Part shown: piece by piece, positions 8,168-16,226 of the stretch
Layout of the letters: the number at the start of each line of letters is the position of its first letter
Numbering within the stretch: position 1 is the stretch's first letter
NCBI RefSeq assembly: GCF_014652615.1
Contig: NZ_BMZD01000005.1
Coordinates: forward strand, 216,657 to 280,656
DNA from: Novosphingobium arvoryzae
Lineage (GTDB): Bacteria; Pseudomonadota; Alphaproteobacteria; Sphingomonadales; Sphingomonadaceae
Direction: 5' to 3'
DNA: 64,000 bases
Notes under the pieces: generated by a model
Told to the model about the DNA's origin: nothing
Seen by the model: only the letters and a program-made list of their open reading frames with translations
The model's database searches: none
Position numbers and translations under genes: made by a program

Positions 8168-9574
8168 TCAACGCCCCAGCGCTTCCAGCCGTTCAACTTC
8201 CTCGCGATAGGGGCGAATGGCCCGCAGCATCAGCAGGCAGGCCAGCGGCAACAGCACGCCCGCGGTCATCACCAGAGCGTGTTGCAGCTTGGCCGGATCG
8301 CCCACCACGTATTGCGCGACCAGCCCGATCACGAAGCTGCCCATCGCGCCAAAGAACGTGAACATGAACAGGTAGAACGCGGTCACCTGCCCGCGCATCG
8401 AATTGGGCGCGACGCGCTGGACGGCGGCGTTCTGCGGCACGGCCCCGGCCAGCCCGAACATGCCCGCAAACCCGAACGCGATCATCGATCCCCAGCCATT
8501 GGGAGAGAGCAGCGCGACCAGCGTCGAGACCGTGGTGCCCAGGAAGCAGATGAACGCGGCGCGCACGTTCGCGTCCTTGTGCCGCTTGGCCAGAAACTCC
8601 ACCAGCAGGCCGCCCAGCAGCAGCCCGGCGAGCGACCCGATCAGCATCGTCCCGCCGATCGCCGCGCCGATCTCCGCCTCGTTCCAGCCGAAGGTGCGGA
8701 TCATGAACGGCACGCGCCAGAACGCCAGGCCAAAGCTTTCGGTCGCGGCCAGCGCCAGCGCGCCGAACAGCGGGTAATAGACCTTGCGGTTGGCGTGGAT
8801 GGCGCGGGCGGCATCGAAGCCCATGAAGGTCACGATCTGGCGGCCCAGGCCCGCATTGGCAGGGGGTTGTTCCACATCGGCCACCGGGGCCTGCCGCTGC
8901 GGTTCCTTGACGGTCAGGAACAGCAGCGCCGCGACGAACGCGGGCAGGGCAATCCAGATGAGGATCCATTGCCAGCCCAGGATGCGCAAGGGGCCGATCA
9001 CGGTCGGTTCCCAGTTGGCCGTCATCATGATCAGCATCCCGCCGATCACCGGCCCCAGCGTGGTCCCGCCGATAAACCCGAACTGCAGCAAGGCAAAGGC
9101 GCGGGTGATAATCCGGGGCGGAAAGGCATCGGCGAGCAGCGAATAGGAACTGGGCGCATGGGCCGATCCACCCGCTGCCAGGAACACCCGGCTGCCGACG
9201 AACTGCGCGAAAGTCTGCGCGATCCCGCCCAGCGCCGTGACCAGCCCGACGACCGCGACCCCGCCCGCCAGCACGTATTTGCGCGGCCAGATATCGGCCA
9301 GCCGCGCCAGCGGGATGCCCACGAACAGGTAGCAGATGATGCTTGCCGGCCCGGCCAGAAAGCCCAGCTGCGCGTCGCTCAGCCCGAAGTCGGCCTTGAT
9401 CCGCTCGGCCAGCATCCCGAACACGACCTGATCGAAGAACGTCACGAACGTGGCGAAGATGATCACGGCCAGTGCCCAGTAACGCGCGCTGGTGGATGGC
9501 CATTCCTTCTCGGCACCGGCGGGGATGGACGGCGAATCGTCGGCGGCGGGCGCCGTAGTCGGGCCGATGGCCAT
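8168..9574 (-). CDS. MFS transporter
   Basis: A 468-residue major facilitator with about twelve hydrophobic segments; FFDQVVFGMLAERIKADFGL in helix 1 and GIPLARLADIWPRKYVLAGG match the helix 1 and loop 2-3 signatures of the aromatic-acid/sugar-phosphate-type MFS. ATG at 9574 is preferred; an upstream TTG at 9631 would add 19 polar residues and overlap the operator motif. Monocistronic, divergent from the SDR pair. A second carrier in the cluster, in a separately controlled unit, may serve a related substrate or product. Confidence 0.85.
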   Translation of the reverse strand: MAIGPTTAPAADDSPSIPAGAEKEWPSTSARYWALAVIIFATFVTFFDQVVFGMLAERIKADFGLSDAQLGFLAGPASIICYLFVGIPLARLADIWPRKYVLAGGVAVVGLVTALGGIAQTFAQFVGSRVFLAAGGSAHAPSSYSLLADAFPPRIITRAFALLQFGFIGGTTLGPVIGGMLIMMTANWEPTVIGPLRILGWQWILIWIALPAFVAALLFLTVKEPQRQAPVADVEQPPANAGLGRQIVTFMGFDAARAIHANRKVYYPLFGALALAATESFGLAFWRVPFMIRTFGWNEAEIGAAIGGTMLIGSLAGLLLGGLLVEFLAKRHKDANVRAAFICFLGTTVSTLVALLSPNGWGSMIAFGFAGMFGLAGAVPQNAAVQRVAPNSMRGQVTAFYLFMFTFFGAMGSFVIGLVAQYVVGDPAKLQHALVMTAGVLLPLACLLMLRAIRPYREEVERLEALGR

Positions 9575-9632
9575 GCTTGCGTTGTCCTCTCCATGCGCGG
9601 GCGTTTGCGGCCCGTCGATTTGGCTTGGCAAT

Positions 9633-9652
9633 TTGTAAGTAATGAATACAAA
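9633..9652. promoter_or_regulatory. Operator-like motif, copy 2 (divergent promoter)
   Basis: Reverse-strand copy of the motif at 8125-8144 (TTTGTATNNATTNCTTACA core). It sits in the 125-bp gap between the leftward MFS gene and the rightward SDR operon, where one bound dimer could control both. TGTA/TACA half-sites are separated by nine bases, as in copy 1. Confidence 0.55.
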
Positions 9653-9699
9653 AAGGCGAGAAGAAAATTTGCCGACCCGATCGGCAGAAGGAGAGTGGC

Positions 9700-10629
9700 A
9701 TGCAGAATCTGGAAGGCAAGACCGCCTTCGTCACCGGCGGGGCTTCGGGCATCGGCCTGGGGATCGCCAAGGCGCTGCTCGGCGCGGGGATGCGGGTGGT
9801 GATTGCGGACATCCGGGATGATCACCTGGCTGCGGCCACTGCCGAATTGGCGGGCGGAGCCAGTGTGCTGGCGGTGAAGCTGGACGTGACCAACCGCGAA
9901 CAGTTCGCCGCTGCTGCCGATGCGGCAGAGGCCGTGTTCGGCAGGATTCACCTGCTGGTCAACAATGCGGGCGTCGGTCTGGTCGGGCCGACCGACCTGG
10001 CCACCTTCTCCGACTGGGACTGGGTCAACGGCGTCAACGTGGGCGGCGCGATCAATGGCGTGGTGACCATCCTGCCGCGCATTCTGGCGCATGGCGAGGG
10101 CGGGCATATCGTTTGCACCGCGTCGATGAGCGCGCTGGTGCCGGTCGGCGGGACCACGATCTATTCCGCCGGCAAGGCCTATGTCACCAGCATGATGGAA
10201 TGCATGCGCCCCGAATTCGAGCCGCGCGGCGTGATCTGTTCCGCGTTCTGTCCCGGCGCGGTGCAATCGAACATCGCCGAATCGGGCAAGACGCGGCCCG
10301 CTGAACTGGCCGACACCGGCTATGCCGAAGCCGACAAGCGCCGTCAGGCCAGCGGCAGCCTGACCCACCTGTTCCAGACCAAGGAAGAAGTCGGCGAGCG
10401 CGTTCTGCAGGGCATCCTCAACGACGAGCTGTACATCCTCACCCACCACGAATTCCTCGAAGGCGTGCGCGAACGGGGCGAGGCCACGACGCTGGCGGTG
10501 CAGGATCATCTGCCGGAGAACCCGGAATACAAGGCGACTTTTGCGATGCTGTTCAGGAACCCCGCCATCACCGATGAGATCGCCCGGCAGAAGGCGCTGA
10601 AAGCGGCGCGCCGGGGGGGCGCGCAATGA
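9700..10629 (+). CDS. SDR family NAD(P)-dependent oxidoreductase
   Basis: A 309-residue classical short-chain dehydrogenase. TGGASGIGLGIA is the TGxxxGxG cofactor motif; ADIRDDH at the end of beta-2 suggests NAD preference; NNAGVG, Ser in CTASMSAL and the catalytic pair in YSAGK follow. A strong SD (AGAAGGAGAG) precedes the ATG. The gene overlaps the next SDR start by four bases. The long C-terminal extension after residue 240 is shared with the neighbour, so the two are probably old paralogues acting on related alcohols or ketones. Confidence 0.92.
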   Translation: MQNLEGKTAFVTGGASGIGLGIAKALLGAGMRVVIADIRDDHLAAATAELAGGASVLAVKLDVTNREQFAAAADAAEAVFGRIHLLVNNAGVGLVGPTDLATFSDWDWVNGVNVGGAINGVVTILPRILAHGEGGHIVCTASMSALVPVGGTTIYSAGKAYVTSMMECMRPEFEPRGVICSAFCPGAVQSNIAESGKTRPAELADTGYAEADKRRQASGSLTHLFQTKEEVGERVLQGILNDELYILTHHEFLEGVRERGEATTLAVQDHLPENPEYKATFAMLFRNPAITDEIARQKALKAARRGGAQ

Positions 10630-11543
10630 AGGACTTTGCTGGCCGCACGGCCTTTGTTACCGGCGGCGCCAATGGCGTTGGCATCGGGATTGTCCGCAAC
10701 CTGCTGGAACGCGGCGCGAAAGTCGCGATTGCCGATATCCGGCAGGATGCGATTGACCGCGCCCTGCAATCGCTCGACAACCGCGAGGTCATGGGCGTGC
10801 AACTCGACGTCGCCAGCCGCGACGGCTTCAAGGCTGCCGCGGACGCGGTTGAAGCGCAGTTCGGCCCCGTCTCGATCCTCGTCAACAATGCCGGGGTGAA
10901 CCTGTTCCAGCCGATCGAGGAAAGCTCCTACGACGATTGGGACTGGCTGCTGGGCGTGAACCTGCACGGCGTTATCAACGGCGTGCAGACTTTCGTGCCG
11001 CGCATGGTCGAACGGGTGAAGGCGGGGCAGCAGGTCGGCGGCCACGTGGTCAACACCGCTTCGATGGCGGCGTTTCTGGCGGGCGGATCGCCGGGGATCT
11101 ACAACACCACCAAGTACGCGGTGCGGGGCCTGTCGGAATCGCTGCGCTACAGCCTGCTGCAATACGGGATCGGCGTGTCGGTGCTGTGCCCCGGCCTCGT
11201 CAAAAGCTATATCTACGCCAGCGACGACATCCGCCCCGATGGCCTCAAAGCGCAGATGAAGGCGGTCGACACCGCCGCGGTCGAGCGGCTGGCGGGGGTC
11301 CACGAATTCGGGATGGAGCCAGACGTGATCGGCGCCCGCGTGATCGAGGCGATGGAGGCCAACCGCCTCTACATCTTCAGCCACCCCGACCATAAGGATG
11401 AACTGCGCGAAGTGTTCGACTATATCCTGGACCACTATCAGGACTATCCCAAGGATCCCGGCTTCGATCAGCGCGTCGCGTTCGAAAAGTTCCGCCGCGA
11501 TGCCTTTGCCGATGCGCGGGCCCGGTCGCTGGCGGCCGGATAA
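10626..11543 (+). CDS. SDR family NAD(P)-dependent oxidoreductase (paralogue of preceding gene)
   Basis: A 305-residue classical SDR: TGGANGVGIGIV cofactor loop, ADIRQDA after beta-2, NNAGVN, Ser in NTASMAAF and Tyr/Lys in YNTTKYA. It starts within the stop of the upstream SDR (ATGA), implying translational coupling. Same domain layout and C-terminal extension as its neighbour but different active-site surroundings, so possibly a successive step or a different substrate. Confidence 0.92.
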   Translation: MKDFAGRTAFVTGGANGVGIGIVRNLLERGAKVAIADIRQDAIDRALQSLDNREVMGVQLDVASRDGFKAAADAVEAQFGPVSILVNNAGVNLFQPIEESSYDDWDWLLGVNLHGVINGVQTFVPRMVERVKAGQQVGGHVVNTASMAAFLAGGSPGIYNTTKYAVRGLSESLRYSLLQYGIGVSVLCPGLVKSYIYASDDIRPDGLKAQMKAVDTAAVERLAGVHEFGMEPDVIGARVIEAMEANRLYIFSHPDHKDELREVFDYILDHYQDYPKDPGFDQRVAFEKFRRDAFADARARSLAAG

Positions 11544-11587
11544 CCGCTGGTAGCTTGCCGTTCAGGTGCGGCGGGGTAGGGTGGCGC

Positions 11588-11980
11588 ATGATCCGAACCG
11601 TCCCGGCCCTTGCCGCACTCACCTTGATGACTGTCCCTGCCTTGGCAACATCGCCGCCCGCAGGGCCCGCGCCCACCGTCGAACTGTCCACGGCGGTGCG
11701 CTGCGCCGCCCTGTTCGGCCTGATCGCGGGCGAGCAGGCGCGCGGGGTGGCCGATGCGCAACGCTTTCCGCCGCTGGCCCAGCGCGGGCGGGAATTCTTC
11801 GTGCGCACCGGCGCGCGGCTGATGGATGCCGAAGGGCTGGACCGCGCCGCGATGCAGGCGCGGATGCAGGCCGAGGTTGCCCGCATCCAGACTGAAAGCG
11901 CGGCGGCCCCGGATGCGCGGGCCTTTGTCGATGCGGCGATGCAGCCCTGCCTGACCCTGCTGGACGCCAGCGTACCTTAA
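11588..11980 (+). CDS. Small secreted/periplasmic protein of unknown function
   Basis: A 130-residue product starting MIRTVPALAALTLMTVPALA, a typical Sec signal peptide with probable cleavage near ALA-T. The mature part is helical and alanine-rich with two cysteines (VRCAALFGL and MQPCLTLL) that could form a disulphide. ATG at 11588 is chosen because the signal peptide starts there; the frame extends a little upstream. I do not recognise a named family, although such proteins are common in sphingomonads. Confidence 0.6.
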   Translation: MIRTVPALAALTLMTVPALATSPPAGPAPTVELSTAVRCAALFGLIAGEQARGVADAQRFPPLAQRGREFFVRTGARLMDAEGLDRAAMQARMQAEVARIQTESAAAPDARAFVDAAMQPCLTLLDASVP

Positions 11981-12092
11981 GAAAGGTGGCGGGGGCAGTC
12001 CCGGAACGGACCACCGCCTTTCATCGCGGTTGTCACTGCGCCAGACGATGCTTAATTCCGACTTTACCAAGGGATAACAGGGTCGAATCGCC

Positions 12093-12833
12093 GTGGCGGT
12101 TATTGCGGTGTGCAGCGTCAAGGGGGGAGTCGGCAAAACCACGCTGGCGGTTGACCTCGCCTGGCGTTCAGCCGTTGCCGGCCAGCACCGGACCCTGCTG
12201 TGGGATCTGGATTCCCAAGGCGGTGCGGGCTTTCTGCTCGGCCACGATGAGCCCCGCGTGCCACGTGCGGCAAGCATTTTCCAGCGCGATGGCAAACCCC
12301 GCCAGCTGATCGAACCGACGGCCTATCCCGGCCTCTCGCTGCTGCCCGGCGATACCAGCCTGCGCGGACTGCCGGGTGCGCTGGCGCGGCTCGGGCCGAA
12401 GCGGCTGGCCAACATGACCGGTTTCCTGCGCCCGGATTTCGACCGGATCATTCTCGACTGTCCAGCCGGCTATAACGAACTGACCGAGCAGGTCATCCTG
12501 GCCGCCGACCTGCTGATCGTGCCGCTGCCGCCTTCGCCGCTGTCGGCCCGCTCGCTCGACATGCTGCGCCGCGATATCCTGCGGGTCCATCATCGCCATC
12601 CGCCGATCCTGCCGGTGCTGTCGATGTTCAGCTCGCGCCGGATGCTGCACCGCGCGGTGCGCGATGGCGATGCGGCGGGCTGGCCGGTGATCCCGTTTGC
12701 CAGCCTGATTGAACAGATGGCGGTGCGGCGCGCGCCGCTCGGTGCGTTCTCGCCCCACGTCGATGCCGCCCGCGCGCTGGCCCGGCTGTGGCACGGGATT
12801 GAAGCCAAGCTGGCGACTCGCAAGGCGGCCTGA
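12093..12833 (+). CDS. ParA/MinD-type ATPase
   Basis: A 246-residue P-loop ATPase with the deviant Walker A KGGVGKTTLAVDLAW, a Walker A' region with WDLDSQGGAGFLLG, and Walker B in RIILDCPAG. GTG start. The protein is short and lacks an N-terminal HTH, like orphan ParA proteins that position non-plasmid cargo. No ParB gene or obvious parS site is adjacent. It stands alone between the secreted-protein and GST genes. Role unassigned. Confidence 0.85.
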   Translation: MAVIAVCSVKGGVGKTTLAVDLAWRSAVAGQHRTLLWDLDSQGGAGFLLGHDEPRVPRAASIFQRDGKPRQLIEPTAYPGLSLLPGDTSLRGLPGALARLGPKRLANMTGFLRPDFDRIILDCPAGYNELTEQVILAADLLIVPLPPSPLSARSLDMLRRDILRVHHRHPPILPVLSMFSSRRMLHRAVRDGDAAGWPVIPFASLIEQMAVRRAPLGAFSPHVDAARALARLWHGIEAKLATRKAA

Positions 12834-12915
12834 GCGGGTTTTCCACCTGAAATGATTCGCTCACCCACGCGCTGCGGGTGGACGCGGGGGCTGTATTTGC
12901 TGCAAGGATGCCGCC

Positions 12916-13587
12916 ATGTGGCAGCTTTACCAGTTCCCCCTGTGCCCGTTCAGCCGCAAGGTTCGCCTGTTGCTGAGCGAAAAGGGCGTGCCCTACGAGT
13001 TGTGGCGGGAGAATCCGTGGGAAGGGCGCGACGAGTTCCTGAACCGCAATCCGGCGGGGCGCACGCCGGTGCTGCAGGATCCGGCACGGGGCATCACCCT
13101 GGTCGATAGCCGCGCGATCTGCGAGTATTTCGAGGAAACCGTTGATCGCAGCCCGATGATCAATGGCACCGCCGCCAATCGCGCTGAAATCCGCCGCCTG
13201 GTCGCCCTGTTCGACGAGAACTTCTTTGGCGATGTCACCGCGCCGATGCTGCATGAGCGGATGAAGAAGCGGCTGATCTATCGCCAGTCGCCCGATTCGC
13301 GCGTGCTGCGCGAGGCGATGAAGCTGGCGCACGAGCACCTGTATTACATCGATCACCTGATCGATCACCGGCCCTGGCTGGCTGGCCCGACGATGAGCCT
13401 GGCCGATCTGGCCGCCGCCGCGCAGATTTCGGTCGCGGATTACCTTGGCGGACTGGACTGGACCGGGCACGATCAGGCGCGCGACTGGTATGCCGTGTTC
13501 AAGAGCCGGCCCAGCTTCCGCCCGTTGCTGTCAGAGCGGATGGAAGTGATCCAGCCGCCCAGCCACTACGCCGACGTCAACGCCTGA
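12916..13587 (+). CDS. Glutathione S-transferase family protein
   Basis: A 223-residue protein with the N-terminal thioredoxin-like GST fold (LYQFPLCPFSRKVRLLL; cis-Pro context AGRTPVLQD; glutathione gamma-Glu site DSRAICEYFEE) and an all-helical C-terminal domain with WLAGPTMSLADLAAA. The CPFS motif places a Cys at the active-site position, as in beta/omega-like GSTs, so it may act in thiol transfer rather than classic conjugation. Single gene, followed by a convergent gene after 8 bp. Confidence 0.88.
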   Translation: MWQLYQFPLCPFSRKVRLLLSEKGVPYELWRENPWEGRDEFLNRNPAGRTPVLQDPARGITLVDSRAICEYFEETVDRSPMINGTAANRAEIRRLVALFDENFFGDVTAPMLHERMKKRLIYRQSPDSRVLREAMKLAHEHLYYIDHLIDHRPWLAGPTMSLADLAAAAQISVADYLGGLDWTGHDQARDWYAVFKSRPSFRPLLSERMEVIQPPSHYADVNA

Positions 13588-13595
13588 AGCCGCGT

Positions 13596-14549
13596 TCAGG
13601 CGCGGATTTTCCCGCCGAAGCGGCCATGCTTGCGATAGCGCACCAGCCAGCGATCCAGGAACAGCCCCATCGGCCGTGCCTGCGCGCCCAGTTCAGCCAT
13701 GCCGGGATACTGTCCTGACACCACGTTGCCCGCCTTCAGCAGCAGCCACTGCTGGCGGCTGATCGGCGCACCCGGCAGCCAGCCGGTCAGCGTGGCGATC
13801 CCTTCCGACACCGCATCGGGCAATTCCACCAGCAGCGGCTTGCGCCCGGCCGCGGCGGCAATCCGGGCGTTCAGTTCCAGCATGGTCACGGCTTCCGGCC
13901 CGCCGATCTCGTAAGTCTTGCCGCCATGCGCCGCCGGATTGGCCAGCGCGTTGGCCACCGCTTCGGCCGCGTCATCCACGAACAGCGGCTGCAGTTTTGC
14001 CCCCGGCGCGAACACCGGCAGCACGGGCAGGGCGCTCAGCCCGGCGAACATGTTCACGAAGTTGTCGTCCGATCCGAACAGCACGGACGGACGCAGCACG
14101 GTGGCCTGCGGGAAAGCCGCCAGGACTGCCGCTTCGCCCGCCGCCTTGCTGCGGGCATAGGCGGTCGCGCCTTCGGCATCGGCGCCGATGGCGGATACGT
14201 GCACGAAGGCCCCGGCGCCCGCAGCCTTTGCCGCTGCCGCCAGCGTTCCCGCGCCTGCGCCCTGCACGGCGTCCAGATCGCCCGTGAACGCGCCAACCAG
14301 ATTGACCACGGCATCGGCCCCGGCAACCACGCCTGCCAGCGTTTCCGGGCGGGTGATGTCGCAGCGCATCAGCCGCACGCTGCCGAGGTTGCCCAGCGGC
14401 TTGATCGCAAAGGCGCGCTCGGGATGGCGGCTCGCCACCCGCAGCCGCGCGCCGCGCGCCAGCAGTTCCTGCGCCAGATGCGCGCCAAAGAACCCGCTGC
14501 CGCCGACCACGGCGATCACCTTGCCTGCCAGATCCTGTGCCTTGCCCAT
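13596..14549 (-). CDS. NAD(P)-binding protein, complex I NDUFA9-like
   Basis: A 317-residue atypical SDR. GGSGFFGAHLAQ is the GxxGxxG Rossmann motif, followed by RVASRHPERA, DAVVNLVGAF and ARSKAAGEAAV, the pattern of the NDUFA9/complex I 39-kDa-like reductases found throughout alphaproteobacteria. ATG at 14549 (MGKAQDLAGKV) is chosen because the Rossmann strand begins about 10 residues later; upstream in-frame residues are low-complexity. Probably a chromosomal core gene marking the left boundary of the island. Confidence 0.82.
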   Translation of the reverse strand: MGKAQDLAGKVIAVVGGSGFFGAHLAQELLARGARLRVASRHPERAFAIKPLGNLGSVRLMRCDITRPETLAGVVAGADAVVNLVGAFTGDLDAVQGAGAGTLAAAAKAAGAGAFVHVSAIGADAEGATAYARSKAAGEAAVLAAFPQATVLRPSVLFGSDDNFVNMFAGLSALPVLPVFAPGAKLQPLFVDDAAEAVANALANPAAHGGKTYEIGGPEAVTMLELNARIAAAAGRKPLLVELPDAVSEGIATLTGWLPGAPISRQQWLLLKAGNVVSGQYPGMAELGAQARPMGLFLDRWLVRYRKHGRFGGKIRA

Positions 14550-14666
14550 CGCGAAAAGCCTTCGTGCTGCGAAACTTGCCCGGCCCCTTTGCACTCGCCA
14601 ACCCGGCCGCGCAAGCATACCGACGGGACTGAATCACAAAAACTTCGCAAAGTGCAAACAGGAGCG

Positions 14667-14695
14667 TTGACAGCCCCGACGCCCCCCGTTAGAGG
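14667..14695 (+). promoter_or_regulatory. Predicted sigma-70 promoter of tRNA-Leu
   Basis: TTGACA at 14667-14672 matches the -35 consensus exactly; 17 bases later TAGAGG is a weaker -10. Transcription would begin about 35-40 bases before the mature tRNA. No other gene on this strand lies between. Confidence 0.5.
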
Positions 14696-14740
14696 CGCCC
14701 TCCTACCCCGCACCGAGGCGCTTTGGCCCGGTGCTCCGGT

Positions 14741-14827
14741 GCCCAGATGGCGGAATTGGTAGACGCACCAGCTTCAGGTGCTGGCGCTCGCAAGGGCGTG
14801 GAGGTTCGAGTCCTCTTCTGGGCACCA
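14741..14827 (+). tRNA. tRNA-Leu (anticodon CAG)
   Basis: An 87-nt class II tRNA including encoded CCA. The acceptor stem GCCCAGA pairs with TCTGGGC. The D-arm has AATTGGTAGACGC, the anticodon arm CCAGC-TTCAGGT-GCTGG gives anticodon CAG, a variable arm follows, and the T-arm contains GGTTCGAGTCC. The integrase immediately downstream points to its 3' end as the attachment site. Confidence 0.97.
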
Positions 14828-14873
14828 TTTGTTCTTCTCGGAACATCCCAAAAAGTGTATTAAACCCGCAGAA

Positions 14874-14897
14874 ATCCAAGGGAATTGGCCCTTGGAT
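14874..14897. repeat. Inverted repeat downstream of tRNA-Leu
   Basis: ATCCAAGGG and CCCTTGGAT form a perfect 9-bp stem with a 6-base loop, 47 bases after the tRNA end. No T-run follows, so a terminator is doubtful. An integrase or excisionase arm site, or tRNA 3' processing, are alternatives. Confidence 0.5.
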
Positions 14898-14940
14898 CGT
14901 GCCGGATCGTCCCGCCTTTTCTCGGGGTTCCGCACATTTT

Positions 14941-14991
14941 TGCGGGCCTTTTGCGGGCCTTTGCGAAAACCACATCGGGAAAAGGCCCGCA
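14941..14991 (+). repeat. Tandem 11-mer plus inverted copy before integrase start
   Basis: TGCGGGCCTTT occurs twice in tandem (14941-14951, 14952-14962) and once inverted as AAAGGCCCGCA (14981-14991), ending one base before the integrase ATG at 14993. Either tandem copy can pair with the inverted one, enclosing the ribosome-binding region in a hairpin. It may regulate integrase translation or be an arm-type integrase site. Confidence 0.55.
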
Positions 14992-14992
14992 C

Positions 14993-16219
14993 ATGCCGCT
15001 GACCGAGACTCGGCTTCGAGCACTCAAGCCAAAGGACAAGCCTTATAAGGTTGCTGACGACCGCGGATTGTACATCGAGGTCTCCCCCGCCGGCGGCAAA
15101 CTCTGGCGATTCCGCTACCGGATCGGCCCGGTCGAAAAGAAGCTGTCGATCGGTGCCTACCCCGAGATCAGCCTCAAGCAGGCAAGGCAGACAGCCTATG
15201 AGGCGCGGCACAAGATCGCGTCCGGCGGCGACCCGGCGATGGAGAAGCGCAAGCAGAAGATTCGCGCCGAATTCCTCTCCGCCCAGACCTTCGAGGCAGT
15301 GGCGCGGGAGTACATCGATCAGATGATGGTGCAGAGTGGCAGGGCAGATGCCACCATCGTAAAGGCCAACTTCTTCCTCGAGCAGCTGGTGGACGCGATT
15401 GGCAGCCGACCGATCGACGAGATCGAGCCGTTTGAAGTGCTCGCTCCTCTCAAGCGGCTCGAGGCCAAGGGTAAGCACGAGACCGCGAAGAAGACCCGGT
15501 CGTTTGCGAGCCGCGTATTCCGGTATGGCGTTGCCACCACGCGCTGCAAAGGCGACCCCACGTCAATGCTTCGTGGGGCACTGATCACGCCAAAGGCAAA
15601 GCACTACGCCGCGATTCTCGAACCCAAGGAGCTTGGCGGGCTGCTACGAGCGATCCAGGACTACACAGGCAACTTCATCACCAGGTACGCCCTGCTCATC
15701 GCCCCTCACGTCTTTGTGCGGCCTGGCGAGCTACGGCATGCCGAATGGAAGGAGATCGACCTCGAAGAAGGTGTCTGGCGCATCCCTGAAGGCAAGATGA
15801 AGTCACGGCGCCCTCATGCCGTTCCGCTCTCGAAGCAGGTGATTGGCTACCTGAAAGAGCTCGCCGAGATGGTCGGAACCGAAGGTTATGTGTTCCCCTC
15901 GGCCCGTGCCTCTGTTCGTCCAATGAGCGAGAACACCTTGAATGCCGCCTTCCGCCGGATGGGCTTCACGAAGGACGAGGTGACCGCTCATGGCCTGCGG
16001 GCAACCGCCTCCACTATGCTGAACGAAAGCGGCCTTTGGAACCCCGACGCGATCGAACGAGGATTGGCCCATGGCGACAGCAATGCCGTTCGCGGCGTCT
16101 ATCACCGCGGCAAGCACTGGGACGAACGGGTTCGCATGGCCCAGTGGTGGAGCGATTACCTCGATACAATCCGAGAAGGAGGCAAGGTCCTCGAGGTGGG
16201 GTTTGCGAAGGGCGGGTAA
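14993..16219 (+). CDS. Tyrosine-type integrase, P4 family
   Basis: A 408-residue site-specific recombinase. The N-terminal DUF4102 arm-binding domain (MPLTETRLRALKPKDKPYKV, LSIGAYPEISL) is followed by a SAM-like core-binding domain and a catalytic domain with Arg in VRPGELRHAEW, H-x-x-R in AHGLRATAS, His in LAHGDSNA and the probable nucleophile Tyr in VRGVYHRG. ATG at 14993 begins exactly at the conserved N-terminus. P4-type integrases insert islands into tRNA 3' ends, matching its place 165 bp after tRNA-Leu. Apparently intact. Confidence 0.93.
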   Translation: MPLTETRLRALKPKDKPYKVADDRGLYIEVSPAGGKLWRFRYRIGPVEKKLSIGAYPEISLKQARQTAYEARHKIASGGDPAMEKRKQKIRAEFLSAQTFEAVAREYIDQMMVQSGRADATIVKANFFLEQLVDAIGSRPIDEIEPFEVLAPLKRLEAKGKHETAKKTRSFASRVFRYGVATTRCKGDPTSMLRGALITPKAKHYAAILEPKELGGLLRAIQDYTGNFITRYALLIAPHVFVRPGELRHAEWKEIDLEEGVWRIPEGKMKSRRPHAVPLSKQVIGYLKELAEMVGTEGYVFPSARASVRPMSENTLNAAFRRMGFTKDEVTAHGLRATASTMLNESGLWNPDAIERGLAHGDSNAVRGVYHRGKHWDERVRMAQWWSDYLDTIREGGKVLEVGFAKGG

Positions 16220-16226
16220 GCAACGT

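Noticed and set aside
7334..9802. An 822-codon open frame on the plus strand
   Set aside because: It lies antisense to the NTF2-like and MFS genes, which have clear family motifs, and its sequence (Arg/Gln/Asp/His-rich) is typical of the antisense frame of GC-rich coding DNA.
11996..12045. Imperfect inverted repeat GAAAGGTGG/CCACCGCCTTTC as a terminator
   Set aside because: Mismatched arms and no T-run on either strand.
12093..12833. ParA gene as evidence of a plasmid or partition locus
   Set aside because: No ParB or parS nearby, and it lies on the chromosomal side of tRNA-Leu among core-like genes.
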